DNA of 64,000 bases. It comes from Bradyrhizobium sp. WBOS07 (GTDB lineage: Bacteria > Pseudomonadota > Alphaproteobacteria > Rhizobiales > Xanthobacteraceae). The notes beneath the pieces are model-generated. The model had not been told where the DNA came from, did no database searches, and saw nothing but the letters and a program-made list of their open reading frames with translations. This document shows positions 33,970 through 42,437 of this stretch, piece after piece. Numbering within the stretch: the stretch's first letter is position 1; every line of letters begins with the position of its first letter. Position numbers and translations under genes: made by a program. The stretch spans positions 4,731,501 through 4,795,500 of the forward strand of contig NZ_CP029008.1 in NCBI RefSeq assembly GCF_024585165.1. The letters are read 5' to 3'.

Positions 33970-34461
33970 TCAGGCATCCTGTCCGGTGCCGCCGTTCGCC
34001 CTGACCTCGCAGACATCGACCCATTCGGCCGCGGTCAGCTCGGCCATCCGCTCCGGCGTGATGCGCACCGCGCTATGGGTGGAGCCGGCGGCCGGCACCA
34101 CGACGTCGAATGCTTTCAGCGACACATCGCAATAGACCGGCAGCGGCGACTTCAGCCCGAACGGACAGACGCCGCCGACCTCGTGGCCGGTGATGGCGGC
34201 GACTTCCTCCAGCCCCAGCATCTTCGGCTTGCCGCCGAACTGCGCCTTGACCTTCTTGTTGTCCATCCGCGAGGTGCCGGCGGCCACGATCAGGATCACG
34301 CGGTCGCCGACGCGCAAGCTCAGGGTCTTGGCGATCATGCCGGGCTCGACGCCATAGGCCTCGGCGGCCAGCGGCACCGTGGCTGAGCTGATCGGCGATT
34401 CCATCACGGTGATGTCGGGGGCTTTCTCGGCGAAGAAGGCGCGAACGGATTCCAGGCTCAT
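33970..34461 (-). CDS. YbaK/ProX-type aminoacyl-tRNA deacylase
   Basis: A 163-aa soluble protein of the YbaK/EbsC/ProXp family, which hydrolyses mischarged tRNA (for example Cys- or Ala-tRNAPro). Family signs: ITVMESPISSATVPLAAEA, MIAKTLSLRVGDRVILIVAAG (the conserved Lys), KVKAQFGGKPKML and GHEVGGVCPFGL. ATG 34461 (MSLESVRAFF) is chosen because the upstream extension has no family similarity and runs towards the dehalogenase gene. It lies 40 bases downstream of the HAD gene on the same strand. The exact tRNA is not visible. Confidence 0.9.
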   Translation of the reverse strand: MSLESVRAFFAEKAPDITVMESPISSATVPLAAEAYGVEPGMIAKTLSLRVGDRVILIVAAGTSRMDNKKVKAQFGGKPKMLGLEEVAAITGHEVGGVCPFGLKSPLPVYCDVSLKAFDVVVPAAGSTHSAVRITPERMAELTAAEWVDVCEVRANGGTGQDA

Positions 34462-34501
34462 TCCAGTCAGCTCATTCCAGGCTTGCGGGCGGGCGGCGAT
34501 G

Positions 34502-35233
34502 CTAAGCGATTCCCGGCAACTCAGAGAGCGAACGGACGCGGTGGTCCGGTGCAAAGCCAAGCTCGTCCATCTGGGTGCGGATCGCCTTGAACATCGTCAG
34601 CGGTGCCACGAGTTCGGTCTCGACGCAAGCCAGCGCCACGGCTTCCGGCGTCACCCGCTCGATGCAGGCGACGTTGAGCCCGAACGACTTTGCCCCCGCC
34701 GCGTCCCATGGATTGGACGACACGAACAGAACCTCGTTCGGCGCGGTCCCGAGCACTTCCCCGATCAGCTCGTAGGCCGCCGGGCTCGGCTTGAAGATCT
34801 TCTTGGCGTCGACGCTGATGGTGGCATCGAGCAGGCGGTCGAGCCCGGAATTGCGCACCAGCGCATTCAGCATGTCCGGGCTGCCGTTGGAGAGGATGGC
34901 CAGTCGTCGCGGCTTCAAGGCCGTGAGCGCGGCGGCTGCATCCGGATAGAGATCGAGATGCAGATATCTCTCGATCACCCGCTCGAACGCTTCGCTCTCA
35001 TAGGCCAGTCCCAGCACCCGCAGCGTATAGGCGAGGGAGTCGCGGGTGACCGCGGCAAAATCCTGGTAGCGTCCCATCAGCGATCGCAGCCAGGTGTATT
35101 CGAGCTGCTTGATGCGCCAGACCTGCGTGATGATCCCGCCATAGCCCGGAAACGCATCCTCGGTGATCTCAGCGACCGACTGGATGTCGTACAGCGTCCC
35201 GTAGGCGTCGAACACGACGGCTTTGATGCTCAT
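34502..35233 (-). CDS. Haloacid dehalogenase type II (HAD superfamily)
   Basis: A 243-aa cytosolic HAD hydrolase resembling L-2-haloacid dehalogenases, which replace halogen by hydroxyl on 2-haloalkanoates via the aspartate in VVFDAYGTLYD (about D9). Motif II (AILSNGSPDML), motif III Lys (KIFKPSPAAYEL) and FVSSNPWDAAGAKSFG (the DAAGA motif) are present. Start ATG 35233 has GGAAGGA upstream. Actual substrate may be another small phosphate or haloacid. Same strand as ybaK-like and the cyclase. Confidence 0.9.
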   Translation of the reverse strand: MSIKAVVFDAYGTLYDIQSVAEITEDAFPGYGGIITQVWRIKQLEYTWLRSLMGRYQDFAAVTRDSLAYTLRVLGLAYESEAFERVIERYLHLDLYPDAAAALTALKPRRLAILSNGSPDMLNALVRNSGLDRLLDATISVDAKKIFKPSPAAYELIGEVLGTAPNEVLFVSSNPWDAAGAKSFGLNVACIERVTPEAVALACVETELVAPLTMFKAIRTQMDELGFAPDHRVRSLSELPGIA

Positions 35234-35393
35234 GGACTGTCCTTCCAGGCAGGTGTGGTCCCAAGAACTCGGCTCGGGGGAGCGTGGAGTATCGTCAGCT
35301 TACCAGAGCAAAGCGGAAGTCTGCCACTGCAAGTGCGAACGGCGGCTTGTGACCCCAAAACGGACATTCCCATGGATCGGCGCGTACGCTTCG

Positions 35394-36323
35394 CTAGGCT
35401 TTAGCTTTTGGTTCGGCGCGCGCCCAGACCTTGAGCTCTAGCGCGTCGGACACTGCCTTGATCAGGAGCGCGCGGCCCTCGCGCACCGCTTGCGAGTGAG
35501 TTCGGTCCAAATTCTCGCAGAGTGCCCAGGTTACGAATTGCCCCTTGATCGGTCCCCAACTGATCGCATGCCCCAAGCCATGCTCGAAGACCGAAGAGGC
35601 TGGCACGACGGAATATCCGACTCCGCGGCGTGCAAGGTCGAGGCAAAGGCTCAGCGTGTCGGTCTCGACGGCCAATCGAAACTGCATACCTTTGCGTTCC
35701 AGGGCGTGCTCGACCTGGATCCGCGCCACATTCGGACGTCCCGGAAGCACTAGCCGCAAGCCGTCAAGCTTAGATAGTGCGACCGGTTTTTCGGGGTGTA
35801 GCGCATCCTCTCTTCGACCGACCAGCACCATCGGTTCGCGCACCAGCGGCGTCTTGCGGTAGCTGGCGGTAGGCGAGGAGTCGTACGGCACAATGGCAAT
35901 GTCGAGCAGGTGCGCGGACATGTACTCGCGCAAGATATTGCTGACACCCTCGTAGACACGGAGCGTGATACCGGGGTGCCGCTCCGCAAGCTTCTCCACG
36001 AAGGGGGACGTCACCACCTGTTGCCATGCGGGCGGCGTGCCGATGGCAAGTTGGCCCGAGGCTTTTTCGCCGACCTGCTCTTTAAGGAGAGTAAGCTGGC
36101 GCAACAGAGGGCGGGCGCGATCAGAGAGCATCTTGCCAGCCTCCGTGAGGTCGACGCCGCCGGGAGTGCGGATGAACAGCTTGTTGCCCATCTGGTGTTC
36201 GAGGAGCGCAATGTGCCGCGACAGCGCCGGCTGCGACAGATGCACACTCGCAGCTGCCTTGTTGATGCTGCCGAGTTCAGCCACGCGCAGGAAGAATTCC
36301 AATAGGCGTACTTCAACGGTCAT
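35394..36323 (-). CDS. LysR-family regulator (of the Bug-FAD-P450 operon)
   Basis: A 309-aa LysR regulator. N-terminal HTH: FFLRVAELGSINKAAASVH and SQPALSRHIALLEHQMGNKLF; effector domain from about residue 90 (LAIGTPPAWQQVV). By pattern it is closer to the CbbR/NAC-like group of catabolic regulators than to the CrgA-like ones nearby. ATG 36323 with GAGG 5 bases upstream. Divergent from the Bug/FAD/P450 genes with a 169-bp gap carrying an inverted repeat; very likely their regulator. Sequence in this block is less GC-rich than its surroundings. Confidence 0.92.
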   Translation of the reverse strand: MTVEVRLLEFFLRVAELGSINKAAASVHLSQPALSRHIALLEHQMGNKLFIRTPGGVDLTEAGKMLSDRARPLLRQLTLLKEQVGEKASGQLAIGTPPAWQQVVTSPFVEKLAERHPGITLRVYEGVSNILREYMSAHLLDIAIVPYDSSPTASYRKTPLVREPMVLVGRREDALHPEKPVALSKLDGLRLVLPGRPNVARIQVEHALERKGMQFRLAVETDTLSLCLDLARRGVGYSVVPASSVFEHGLGHAISWGPIKGQFVTWALCENLDRTHSQAVREGRALLIKAVSDALELKVWARAEPKAKA

Positions 36324-36378
36324 CACGACCTCGGTGGTTATACAGCCAGTGAATAACAATCATAGTCAATTGGCATTA

Positions 36379-36403
36379 TTAGGATAACACATATTGCTCC
36401 TAA
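36379..36403. promoter_or_regulatory. Candidate LysR operator, TTAGGA-N13-TCCTAA
   Basis: Perfect 6-bp inverted repeat with a 13-base centre in the AT-rich divergent gap between the LysR gene and the Bug gene. The gap is distinctly AT-richer than flanking DNA. Confidence 0.5.
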
Positions 36404-36492
36404 AGTCCTGACGTCATGTGCCAACGAAGGGCGGCATTTGAGGAAATGAAAATCGGCCGTTCGAGCCGAACTTCAGCAAGGGGAGGCGCATA

Positions 36493-37467
36493 ATGCTTAC
36501 GCGCGCAGGAGCGATTTCAACGGCACTGATGTTCGCAATTGCCATGTCGGTACCGGGCAAGGCGAAGGCGCAGGAATTTCCGTCTCGACCGCTATCCATC
36601 CTGGTGATTTATCCTGCCGGTGGCCCCGCCGATCTGATGGCTCGTGCGCTGGCGGAAGTATTGCGAGAGCGCCTCGGCCAGCCAGTGATCGTCGAAAACA
36701 AGCCGGGTGCAGGCGGTCAGATCGCGGGTACGGCCCTGGTCCGCGCGCCGGCGGACGGACACACGCTTCTCATCGGTGACACCGCTTCGCTCGGAATCAA
36801 CAAGGCCGTCTACGCGAATTTCAGCTACGACCCGCTGACGGATCTGGAGCCGGTTGCTCCACTGATGTTGATGCCGATGCTGCTCTATGTGCCAAAATCC
36901 AGCCCGTTCAATTCAACCGCCGATCTGGTTGCCGCAGCAAAATCCAAGGCGCTGAATTATGCTTCGCAAGGCAACGGCAGCCTAGGCCACCTGCTCGGAG
37001 AAATGCTCAAGGCGGACGCGGGCATCCAGCTGGTTCATGTCCCCTACAGAGGTTCAGCGCCGGCGATGCAAGACCTGATCGGGTCGCAGGTGGACCTGCT
37101 GTTCGACGGTTTGGGACCCGGGCTGCCTAACGTCAGTGCGGACAGTATCAAGGCGCTCTTCGTTGCGGGGCCTCAGCGCTTGCCGCAATTACCGAACGTA
37201 CCCACTGCCGACGAGGTCAGGTTGCCCAATGTCGTGATGTCTTTGTGGCTCGGGGTTGTGGTACGGGCGGGTACACCCGAGCCAGTTGTCCAGCGGCTCA
37301 GTGAAGAGGTCCGCTATGCGATGCGCCAGCCGCAGGTCACCAAGCGATTTCTCGATCTCGGCTTTCAGATCCTCAACATGACGCGGGCGGAATTCCGGCA
37401 TTTCATCAAGAACGAAGCCGGGAAGTCAACCGCGTTGGTGAAGGCCCGCGGCATCGCCGCCGAGTAA
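36493..37467 (+). CDS. Bug/TctC-family substrate-binding protein (catabolic operon)
   Basis: A 324-aa periplasmic carboxylate-binding protein. Signal peptide to about AKAQE (ISTALMFAIAMSVPG), then FPSRPLSILVIYPAGGPADLM, VIVENKPGAGGQIAGTAL and LVHVPYRGSAPAMQDLIG, all Bug hallmarks. AGGGGAGG lies 6 bases before the ATG. First gene of a three-gene unit with an FAD oxidoreductase 4 bases downstream and a P450, so its ligand is probably a precursor of what those enzymes oxidise. No tctAB partner nearby. Confidence 0.94.
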   Translation: MLTRAGAISTALMFAIAMSVPGKAKAQEFPSRPLSILVIYPAGGPADLMARALAEVLRERLGQPVIVENKPGAGGQIAGTALVRAPADGHTLLIGDTASLGINKAVYANFSYDPLTDLEPVAPLMLMPMLLYVPKSSPFNSTADLVAAAKSKALNYASQGNGSLGHLLGEMLKADAGIQLVHVPYRGSAPAMQDLIGSQVDLLFDGLGPGLPNVSADSIKALFVAGPQRLPQLPNVPTADEVRLPNVVMSLWLGVVVRAGTPEPVVQRLSEEVRYAMRQPQVTKRFLDLGFQILNMTRAEFRHFIKNEAGKSTALVKARGIAAE

Positions 37468-37471
37468 GTCC

Positions 37472-38788
37472 ATGACCCTTAACCTTGCCACCCGCACTGT
37501 CACCAGGGCGCGGGAACGAATGACCCTGGACGCGGAAGTCTGCGTCGTCGGAGGCGGTGCCGCAGGAATCATGGCGGCACTGACGGCAGCCAGCCTAGGC
37601 CGCAAGACCGTCCTGCTCGACGCTATGCCGACGATCGGCGGCCAGCTTGTCGGGACGTTGCTCGGCACGATATGCGGCCTCTATTCCAACGGCCCGCGGC
37701 CATATCGCGTTACGTTCGGCGCGGTCGACGATATGCTGAACGAACTGCATGGCGCCGGTGCAATCCACGCCCGCCGTGCGCTGGACACGATCGTTCTACA
37801 GTACGACGAGATGCTTTGCGGTCGCTGGAGCGAACGGGCACTCTCGCGTGCAAATGTGGACCTGGTGCTGGGTGCCGTCCTGCGCTCGGCCCGTGTTGAA
37901 GGTCGTCGCATTGTCGAGCTTGATGTGTCGACGCGATGGGGCGACTTGGCCGTCCGCGCGGATGGATTTATCGACGCCTCGGGCGATGCGGCCATTGCAT
38001 GGCATGCCGGGTTACCTGTGCGCGAACCCCATGAACCCCAATGGGGCACGCAGATGATCTTGCTGGAGGGCTTCGCGGAAGATGCGATCGCCGATTTCGA
38101 CGGATTCCATGTCGCAGAGGTTCTGAAGCACAAGAAGCGCGAATACGGTCTGAGCCGCGAGGATGGATTCATCTTCGCATTTCCCGGCCGCGGCGTGGCG
38201 ACCGTCAACATGACGCACATGCCCAATCCGACAGAGCCAATCGCGGCCACGCGCGCTACGCTGGAAGGCAGGGACCAAGCCGACAAGGTGCTGGAATTCT
38301 TGCGGCGGGAGTTTCCGAGGTCGATGGGCCAGGCCCGTATCCGGGCCTACGGTTTGCCTGGAATCAGGCAAACCCGCTGGTTCGTCGGCGCGCACCAACT
38401 CACCATCGATGAAGTCCGGGCCGGCCATCGCCCCGCCGATGCCGTCGCGCGCTGCTCATGGCCGGTCGAGGCGCATGACAGCGCCGAGACAGTGCATTGG
38501 GAAACTTTCGAGGATCGCAACCACATGCACTATGTACCATTGCGTAGCCTCGTGCATCGGGATAGCGACAACTTGATCGCTGCAGGCCGATGTATAGATG
38601 GCGACGTCGCAGCTCTGGCCTCGGTCCGTGTCATGGGACCCTGCTTTGCGATGGGGCAGGCAGCTGCCCACGCTCTGGATATTTCCGGCGGCAAGTCCCT
38701 ACACGACGTCGATTCGAGCCGGCTCGCAAATCGCCTGCGCGACAATCTCGACGGTGCGAAGATCGATCGGTGGTGCAATGGTGTCTGA
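37472..38788 (+). CDS. FAD-dependent oxidoreductase (FAD_oxidored family)
   Basis: A 438-aa flavoprotein. The dinucleotide-binding start VCVVGGGAAGIMAALTAASL (about residues 16-35) is followed by TIGGQLVGTLLGTICGLYSN, typical of the FAD_oxidored family, and a late FAD site (LIAAGRCIDGDVAALASVRVMG), where the GD binds the flavin ribitol or phosphate. I see no Fe-S cysteine motif and no signal peptide, so it is probably cytosolic. It starts 4 bases after the Bug stop and overlaps the P450 start by 11 bases, so it should act in the same route. It could be a dehydrogenase of the P450 product or an electron donor; substrate unknown. Confidence 0.88.
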   Translation: MTLNLATRTVTRARERMTLDAEVCVVGGGAAGIMAALTAASLGRKTVLLDAMPTIGGQLVGTLLGTICGLYSNGPRPYRVTFGAVDDMLNELHGAGAIHARRALDTIVLQYDEMLCGRWSERALSRANVDLVLGAVLRSARVEGRRIVELDVSTRWGDLAVRADGFIDASGDAAIAWHAGLPVREPHEPQWGTQMILLEGFAEDAIADFDGFHVAEVLKHKKREYGLSREDGFIFAFPGRGVATVNMTHMPNPTEPIAATRATLEGRDQADKVLEFLRREFPRSMGQARIRAYGLPGIRQTRWFVGAHQLTIDEVRAGHRPADAVARCSWPVEAHDSAETVHWETFEDRNHMHYVPLRSLVHRDSDNLIAAGRCIDGDVAALASVRVMGPCFAMGQAAAHALDISGGKSLHDVDSSRLANRLRDNLDGAKIDRWCNGV

Positions 38789-40004
38789 CCCTGGCATGCG
38801 CTTCGCCCCACCCGCGGGAGTTACGAAACATACCCTTGTTGATGCTGCGTCATACGACGTCGACATCTACAGCGATGAGGTAATCGCCGAGCCCTACGGC
38901 CATTATCAGGCCATTCGCGATGCAGGCCCGGCGGTATGGCTGCCCAGGAATGGACTGTGGGCGGTCGGCCGCTTTGCCGATGTACGCTCGGTGTTGATGA
39001 ATCACACGAAGTTCTCCTCAGCCCGCGGGGTCGCCGCCAATGAATTGATCAATTCCTCTTCGATCGGCAACACGATCACCAGTGATCCACCCGAACACAC
39101 CAAAATGCGACGAATCATACGCGCGCCGTTGACGGCGCCAGCGCTAAAGGATGTTGCCCCGCGGATCGAGGCCGAAGCCGATGCGCTGGTCGCGCGTCTG
39201 GTGAAGCGGGAAAGCTTCGATGCGATAGAGGATTGTGCTCGCCACTTACCGGTATCGATCGTGTCCGATCTGGTGGGGCTGCCCGAGGATGGACGTGCGA
39301 ACATGCTGCGCTGGGCGGCTGCGACGTTCGATGCGCTGGGTGCCATGAATTCGCGCGGCACGGCGGCCTTGCCGCAGATACAGGAGCTTCACGCTTATTG
39401 TCGCGATCCTTCCACCATCGCCCGTCTTAAACCCGACGGCTGGGCGGCCGCGATCTGGAAGGCTGCAAAAGGCGGAGAAATTTCGATGGAGAAATGCCCG
39501 GCGATGATGCGGGATTATATCAGCCCGAGCCTGGACACTACGATCTTCGCCACGGGCAGCCTGATCTGGTTCTTCGGCGAGAATCCCGACCAGTGGGACT
39601 TGGTGCGACAGGATCCGTCGCTGATCTCCGCAGCCATCAATGAAGCCGTAAGGCTGGAGTCTCCGATTCGGGGCTTCACTCGGGTCGTGGCGGAAGATAC
39701 GGTTTTGGACGGAGTGAAACTCTCCGCCGGATCGCGAGTCCTGGTGCTTTACGCGTCAGCAAATCGCGACGAGCGTAAGTGGGAAGAACCAGAGAAATTT
39801 AACGTGAGACGGGATGTCCGTGATCATCTCGGTTTCGGGATTGGAGCGCATGTTTGCGCCGGCATGCATCTAGCGCGCCTGGAGATTACTGCGTTGATGA
39901 CGGCTTTCGCACGCCGCGTATCCCGCTTTGAACTGGGGATGCCAACCAGGGCTGTCAACAACGTGCTGCGGGGGTTCACGAGTCTGCCGGTGACGGTTCG
40001 ATAA
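38778..40004 (+). CDS. Cytochrome P450
   Basis: A 408-aa soluble bacterial P450. The heme-binding loop FGIGAHVCAGMHLAR carries the cysteine ligand (about residue 356), the K-helix E-x-x-R is in NEAVRLESP, and the I-helix reads ISPSLDTTIFATG, keeping the Asp-Thr pair but lacking the usual AG before it. The N-terminus (GPAVWLPRNGLWAVGRFADV, TKFSSARGV) resembles CYP199-type aromatic acid hydroxylases, an impression only. ATG 38778 overlaps the FAD gene by 11 bases. No ferredoxin or ferredoxin reductase gene is adjacent. The operon suggests oxidation of a carboxylate brought in by the Bug protein. Confidence 0.93.
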   Translation: MVSDPGMRFAPPAGVTKHTLVDAASYDVDIYSDEVIAEPYGHYQAIRDAGPAVWLPRNGLWAVGRFADVRSVLMNHTKFSSARGVAANELINSSSIGNTITSDPPEHTKMRRIIRAPLTAPALKDVAPRIEAEADALVARLVKRESFDAIEDCARHLPVSIVSDLVGLPEDGRANMLRWAAATFDALGAMNSRGTAALPQIQELHAYCRDPSTIARLKPDGWAAAIWKAAKGGEISMEKCPAMMRDYISPSLDTTIFATGSLIWFFGENPDQWDLVRQDPSLISAAINEAVRLESPIRGFTRVVAEDTVLDGVKLSAGSRVLVLYASANRDERKWEEPEKFNVRRDVRDHLGFGIGAHVCAGMHLARLEITALMTAFARRVSRFELGMPTRAVNNVLRGFTSLPVTVR

Positions 40005-40252
40005 GGCGAGGCGAGCAGCACAGCTCCGTTCTTGCCGCTCGATTCGCGAATGGGGTGCCAACAACATCTGTGGAGCGCCTAGCCCATATCGGGTTCTGTG
40101 AAAGCAATTAGCATGGAGTCCGACCAACATTGAGTTAGCCGCCCCAACGAGGCCATCGAATTTCTGCTTGTGGCCCAAGCCGGACTCACGGCCAGTCCCG
40201 CCACTTCGCTGCAATCAGGGGCGGAGCAGACCTCGGACGAAGAGCAGCGTAA
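40005..40252. other. Intergenic end of the catabolic block
   Basis: 248 bases between the P450 stop and the HxlR stop. No supported gene. On the minus strand a frame with GLGHKQKFD around 40170 recalls the 'ALGQKQTFA' translation of a dispersed rhizobial repeat, so this may be a decayed repeat marking the block's edge. Weak. Confidence 0.3.
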
Positions 40253-40687
40253 CTAGGCACTCGGCGAACGTTCTCGCCGCGTCCAGGTCGCCCGCTCGGC
40301 GAACACCCGGCTGACTTCCGCCATGTGCTCCGTGCCCCATGAGCAGAGCGGCACGAGGGCCTGGGCGAGGCTGTGACCTAACGGAGTGAGGCTGTAGTCC
40401 ACCCGCGGCGGCACCTCCTTGTAGTCGGTGCGCTTCACGAGCCCATCGGCCTCCAGCTCCTTCAATTGCTGGATCAGCACCTTGTCGCTGACGTCGCGTA
40501 TGGCGCGGCGGAGCTCGCCATAGCGGGTCGGGCCATCCTGGGCGACGAAGTAAAGGATCAGCGGCTTCCACTTGCCCGCGATGACCCGTAGGGTGGCATC
40601 CAGCCCGCAGGTGAATCCGGGCAGATTCGGCGTGCAACGTTGAACGGTTGAAGGCGTCTGGGTCGGCGGAAAGGTCGGGTCTGACAT
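40253..40687 (-). CDS. HxlR-family transcriptional regulator
   Basis: A 144-aa winged-helix regulator. The HxlR pattern is clear: a single Cys near the start of the domain (FTCGLDATLRVIAGKWKPLIL), RYGELRRAIRDVSDKVLIQQLKELEADGLV and RVDYSLTPLGHSLAQAL. There are two Cys (about C18 and C27), so thiol or electrophile sensing as in other HxlR members is possible. ATG 40687 lacks a clear Shine-Dalgarno; a later start is not excluded. Divergent from an SDR gene, whose expression it probably controls through the repeated half-sites between them. Confidence 0.93.
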   Translation of the reverse strand: MSDPTFPPTQTPSTVQRCTPNLPGFTCGLDATLRVIAGKWKPLILYFVAQDGPTRYGELRRAIRDVSDKVLIQQLKELEADGLVKRTDYKEVPPRVDYSLTPLGHSLAQALVPLCSWGTEHMAEVSRVFAERATWTRRERSPSA

Positions 40688-40694
40688 TTTTGGG

Positions 40695-40734
40695 TACTTA
40701 CCAAAAGGTGCATACTTGTCGATAGGTGGGTACG
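40695..40734. promoter_or_regulatory. Candidate HxlR operator half-sites
   Basis: Three related half-sites in the 84-bp divergent gap: GTACTTACC (40695-40703), GGTGCATAC (40708-40716) and GGTGGGTAC (40726-40734). The first is inverted relative to the other two. This matches the form of HxlR/YodB-type operators (inverted GTA...TAC elements). Confidence 0.5.
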
Positions 40735-40771
40735 CCGCCAGCTCAGTGCAACCTTAGTGAATGAGCACATC

Positions 40772-41506
40772 ATGAGCAGACTACAAGGCAAGACGGCAGT
40801 GGTGACCGGCGGTGGCACCGGCATCGGATTTGGAGCGGCGAAGCGGTTCGTCGACGAAGGCGCCTTCGTCTACATTTTCGGGCGGCGGCAGGAGCAGCTC
40901 GACGCCGCCGTTGCGAAGCTCGGATCCCAGGCGCGCGCGGTCAGGGGCTCGGTGACCGATCTGTCCGATCTGGACCGGCTTTACGAGACGGTCAGGAAGG
41001 AACGAGGCACGCTCGACGTTCTCGTCGCCAATGCGGGGACCGGGCTATTCGCGCCGCTCGGAGAGATCACGGTCGAGCATTACGATCACATCTTCGACGT
41101 CAACGTGAAAGGGCTGGTGTTCACCGTGCAGAAGGCGCTGCCGCTGATGAAGCAGGGCGCCTCGATCATCCTGACCGGCTCGAGCACGGGCGTGATGGGG
41201 ACGCCGCAATTCAGCATCTACAGCGCGACCAAGGCCGCGATCCGCAATCTCGCGCGCAGCTGGGCGCAGGATCTGCGCGGCACCGGCATCCGCGTCAACG
41301 TGCTGTCGCCGGGGCCGACCAAGACCGAGCTGGCGCTGGAGATCGTTGGCGAGGAAGCGTTCGATTCGCTCGGCAGCAGCACGCCCATCGGGCGTGTCGG
41401 CGACCCCTCCGAGACGGGCGCGGTGGCCGCGTTCCTGGCGTCGTCGGACAGCAGCTACATGACCGGCGGCGAGGTCTTCGTGGATGGAGGCCTGGCGCAG
41501 GTGTGA
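40772..41506 (+). CDS. Short-chain dehydrogenase/reductase (HxlR-linked)
   Basis: A 244-aa classical SDR, NAD(P)H-dependent. TGGGTGIGFG (residues 11-20), VANAG (NNAG variant), TGSSTG with the catalytic Ser, and YSATKAA with YxxxK are present; the Arg pair in FGRRQEQ after beta-2 points to NADPH. ATG 40772 gives the usual N-terminus (MSRLQGKTAVVTG); an ATG at 40757 would add five residues. Divergent from HxlR. SDRs paired with HxlR often deal with quinones or aldehydes; substrate not known here. Confidence 0.92.
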   Translation: MSRLQGKTAVVTGGGTGIGFGAAKRFVDEGAFVYIFGRRQEQLDAAVAKLGSQARAVRGSVTDLSDLDRLYETVRKERGTLDVLVANAGTGLFAPLGEITVEHYDHIFDVNVKGLVFTVQKALPLMKQGASIILTGSSTGVMGTPQFSIYSATKAAIRNLARSWAQDLRGTGIRVNVLSPGPTKTELALEIVGEEAFDSLGSSTPIGRVGDPSETGAVAAFLASSDSSYMTGGEVFVDGGLAQV

Positions 41507-41518
41507 GGTCTTGAGCAT

Positions 41519-41544
41519 GAGGGCTTCGGTTGACCGAAGCCCTC
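41519..41544. terminator. Two-way terminator hairpin
   Basis: Perfect 11-bp stem GAGGGCTTCGG / CCGAAGCCCTC with a TTGA loop, exactly between the convergent SDR and amidohydrolase stops. Confidence 0.7.
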
Positions 41545-41552
41545 GATGCGCT

Positions 41553-42437
41553 TCAGATCCCCAGCAGCTTCCTTGCGTTGGCCTTCAGCACCTTCGGCCG
41601 GACCTCGTCGCGGATGTCGATCTTGGCGAAGTCCGACAGCCAGCGGTCCGGCGTGATCACCGGCCAGTCCGAGCCGAACAGCATCTTGTCCTGCAGGATC
41701 GAGTTGATGTAGCGCACCAGGATCGGCGGGAAGTATTTCGGCGACCAGCCGGAGAGGTCGATATAGACGTTCGGCTTGTGGGTCGCGACCGACAGCGCCT
41801 CTTCCTGCCATGGGAAGGAGGGGTGGGCGAGGATGATCTTGAGGTCGGGGAAATCCGCCGCGACGTCGTCCATGTACATCGGGTTGGAATATTTCAGCCG
41901 CATGCCCATGCCGCCGGGCATGCCCGAGCCGACGCCGGTCTGGCCGGTGTGGAACAGCGCGATGGCGCCGCCATTGTTGATCTCTTCGTAGAGCGGATAG
42001 GCCATGCGGTCGTTGGCGTAGAAGCCCTGCATGGTCGGGTGGAATTTGAAGCCGCGCACGCCGTATTCCTCGATCAGCTTGCGCGCCTCGCGCGCCCCGA
42101 GCTTGCCCTTGTGCGGGTCGATCGAGACGAACGGGATCAGGACGTCGAGATGATCGGAGGCGACCTCCAGCATCTCGTAATTGTTGTAGCGGCGGAAGCC
42201 GGTCTCGCGCTCGGCATCGACCGGGAAGATCACCGCGGCGATGTTCTTGGAGCGGTAATAGGCCGCGGTCTCCGGCACCGTCGGCGGATGCTTGTTCGGC
42301 GACTTGAAATACTCCGCCATCTGCGCCTGGAAGTCGTCATAGCCGTCGTCGGGATGGCAGCCGCAGGGCTCCTCGGCATGGGTGTGGATGTCGATGGCGA
42401 CGACCTTCTCGATATCAGGCAGCTTCAGCTTCGGCAT
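41553..42437 (-). CDS. Amidohydrolase-family protein (ACMSD-like decarboxylase)
   Basis: A 294-aa metal-dependent TIM-barrel enzyme of the amidohydrolase 2 family (ACMSD, gamma-resorcylate decarboxylase and relatives), acting on hydroxylated aromatic or related carboxylates. Metal ligands: IDIHTHAEEP (HxH, residues 16-18), FKFHPTMQG, ILAHPSFPW (His) and LFGSDWPV (Asp). ATG 42437 has GGGAGGA upstream. It stands alone on the minus strand. The AT-rich palindrome just upstream may be its operator. It could be a hydrolase rather than a decarboxylase. Confidence 0.88.
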   Translation of the reverse strand: MPKLKLPDIEKVVAIDIHTHAEEPCGCHPDDGYDDFQAQMAEYFKSPNKHPPTVPETAAYYRSKNIAAVIFPVDAERETGFRRYNNYEMLEVASDHLDVLIPFVSIDPHKGKLGAREARKLIEEYGVRGFKFHPTMQGFYANDRMAYPLYEEINNGGAIALFHTGQTGVGSGMPGGMGMRLKYSNPMYMDDVAADFPDLKIILAHPSFPWQEEALSVATHKPNVYIDLSGWSPKYFPPILVRYINSILQDKMLFGSDWPVITPDRWLSDFAKIDIRDEVRPKVLKANARKLLGI

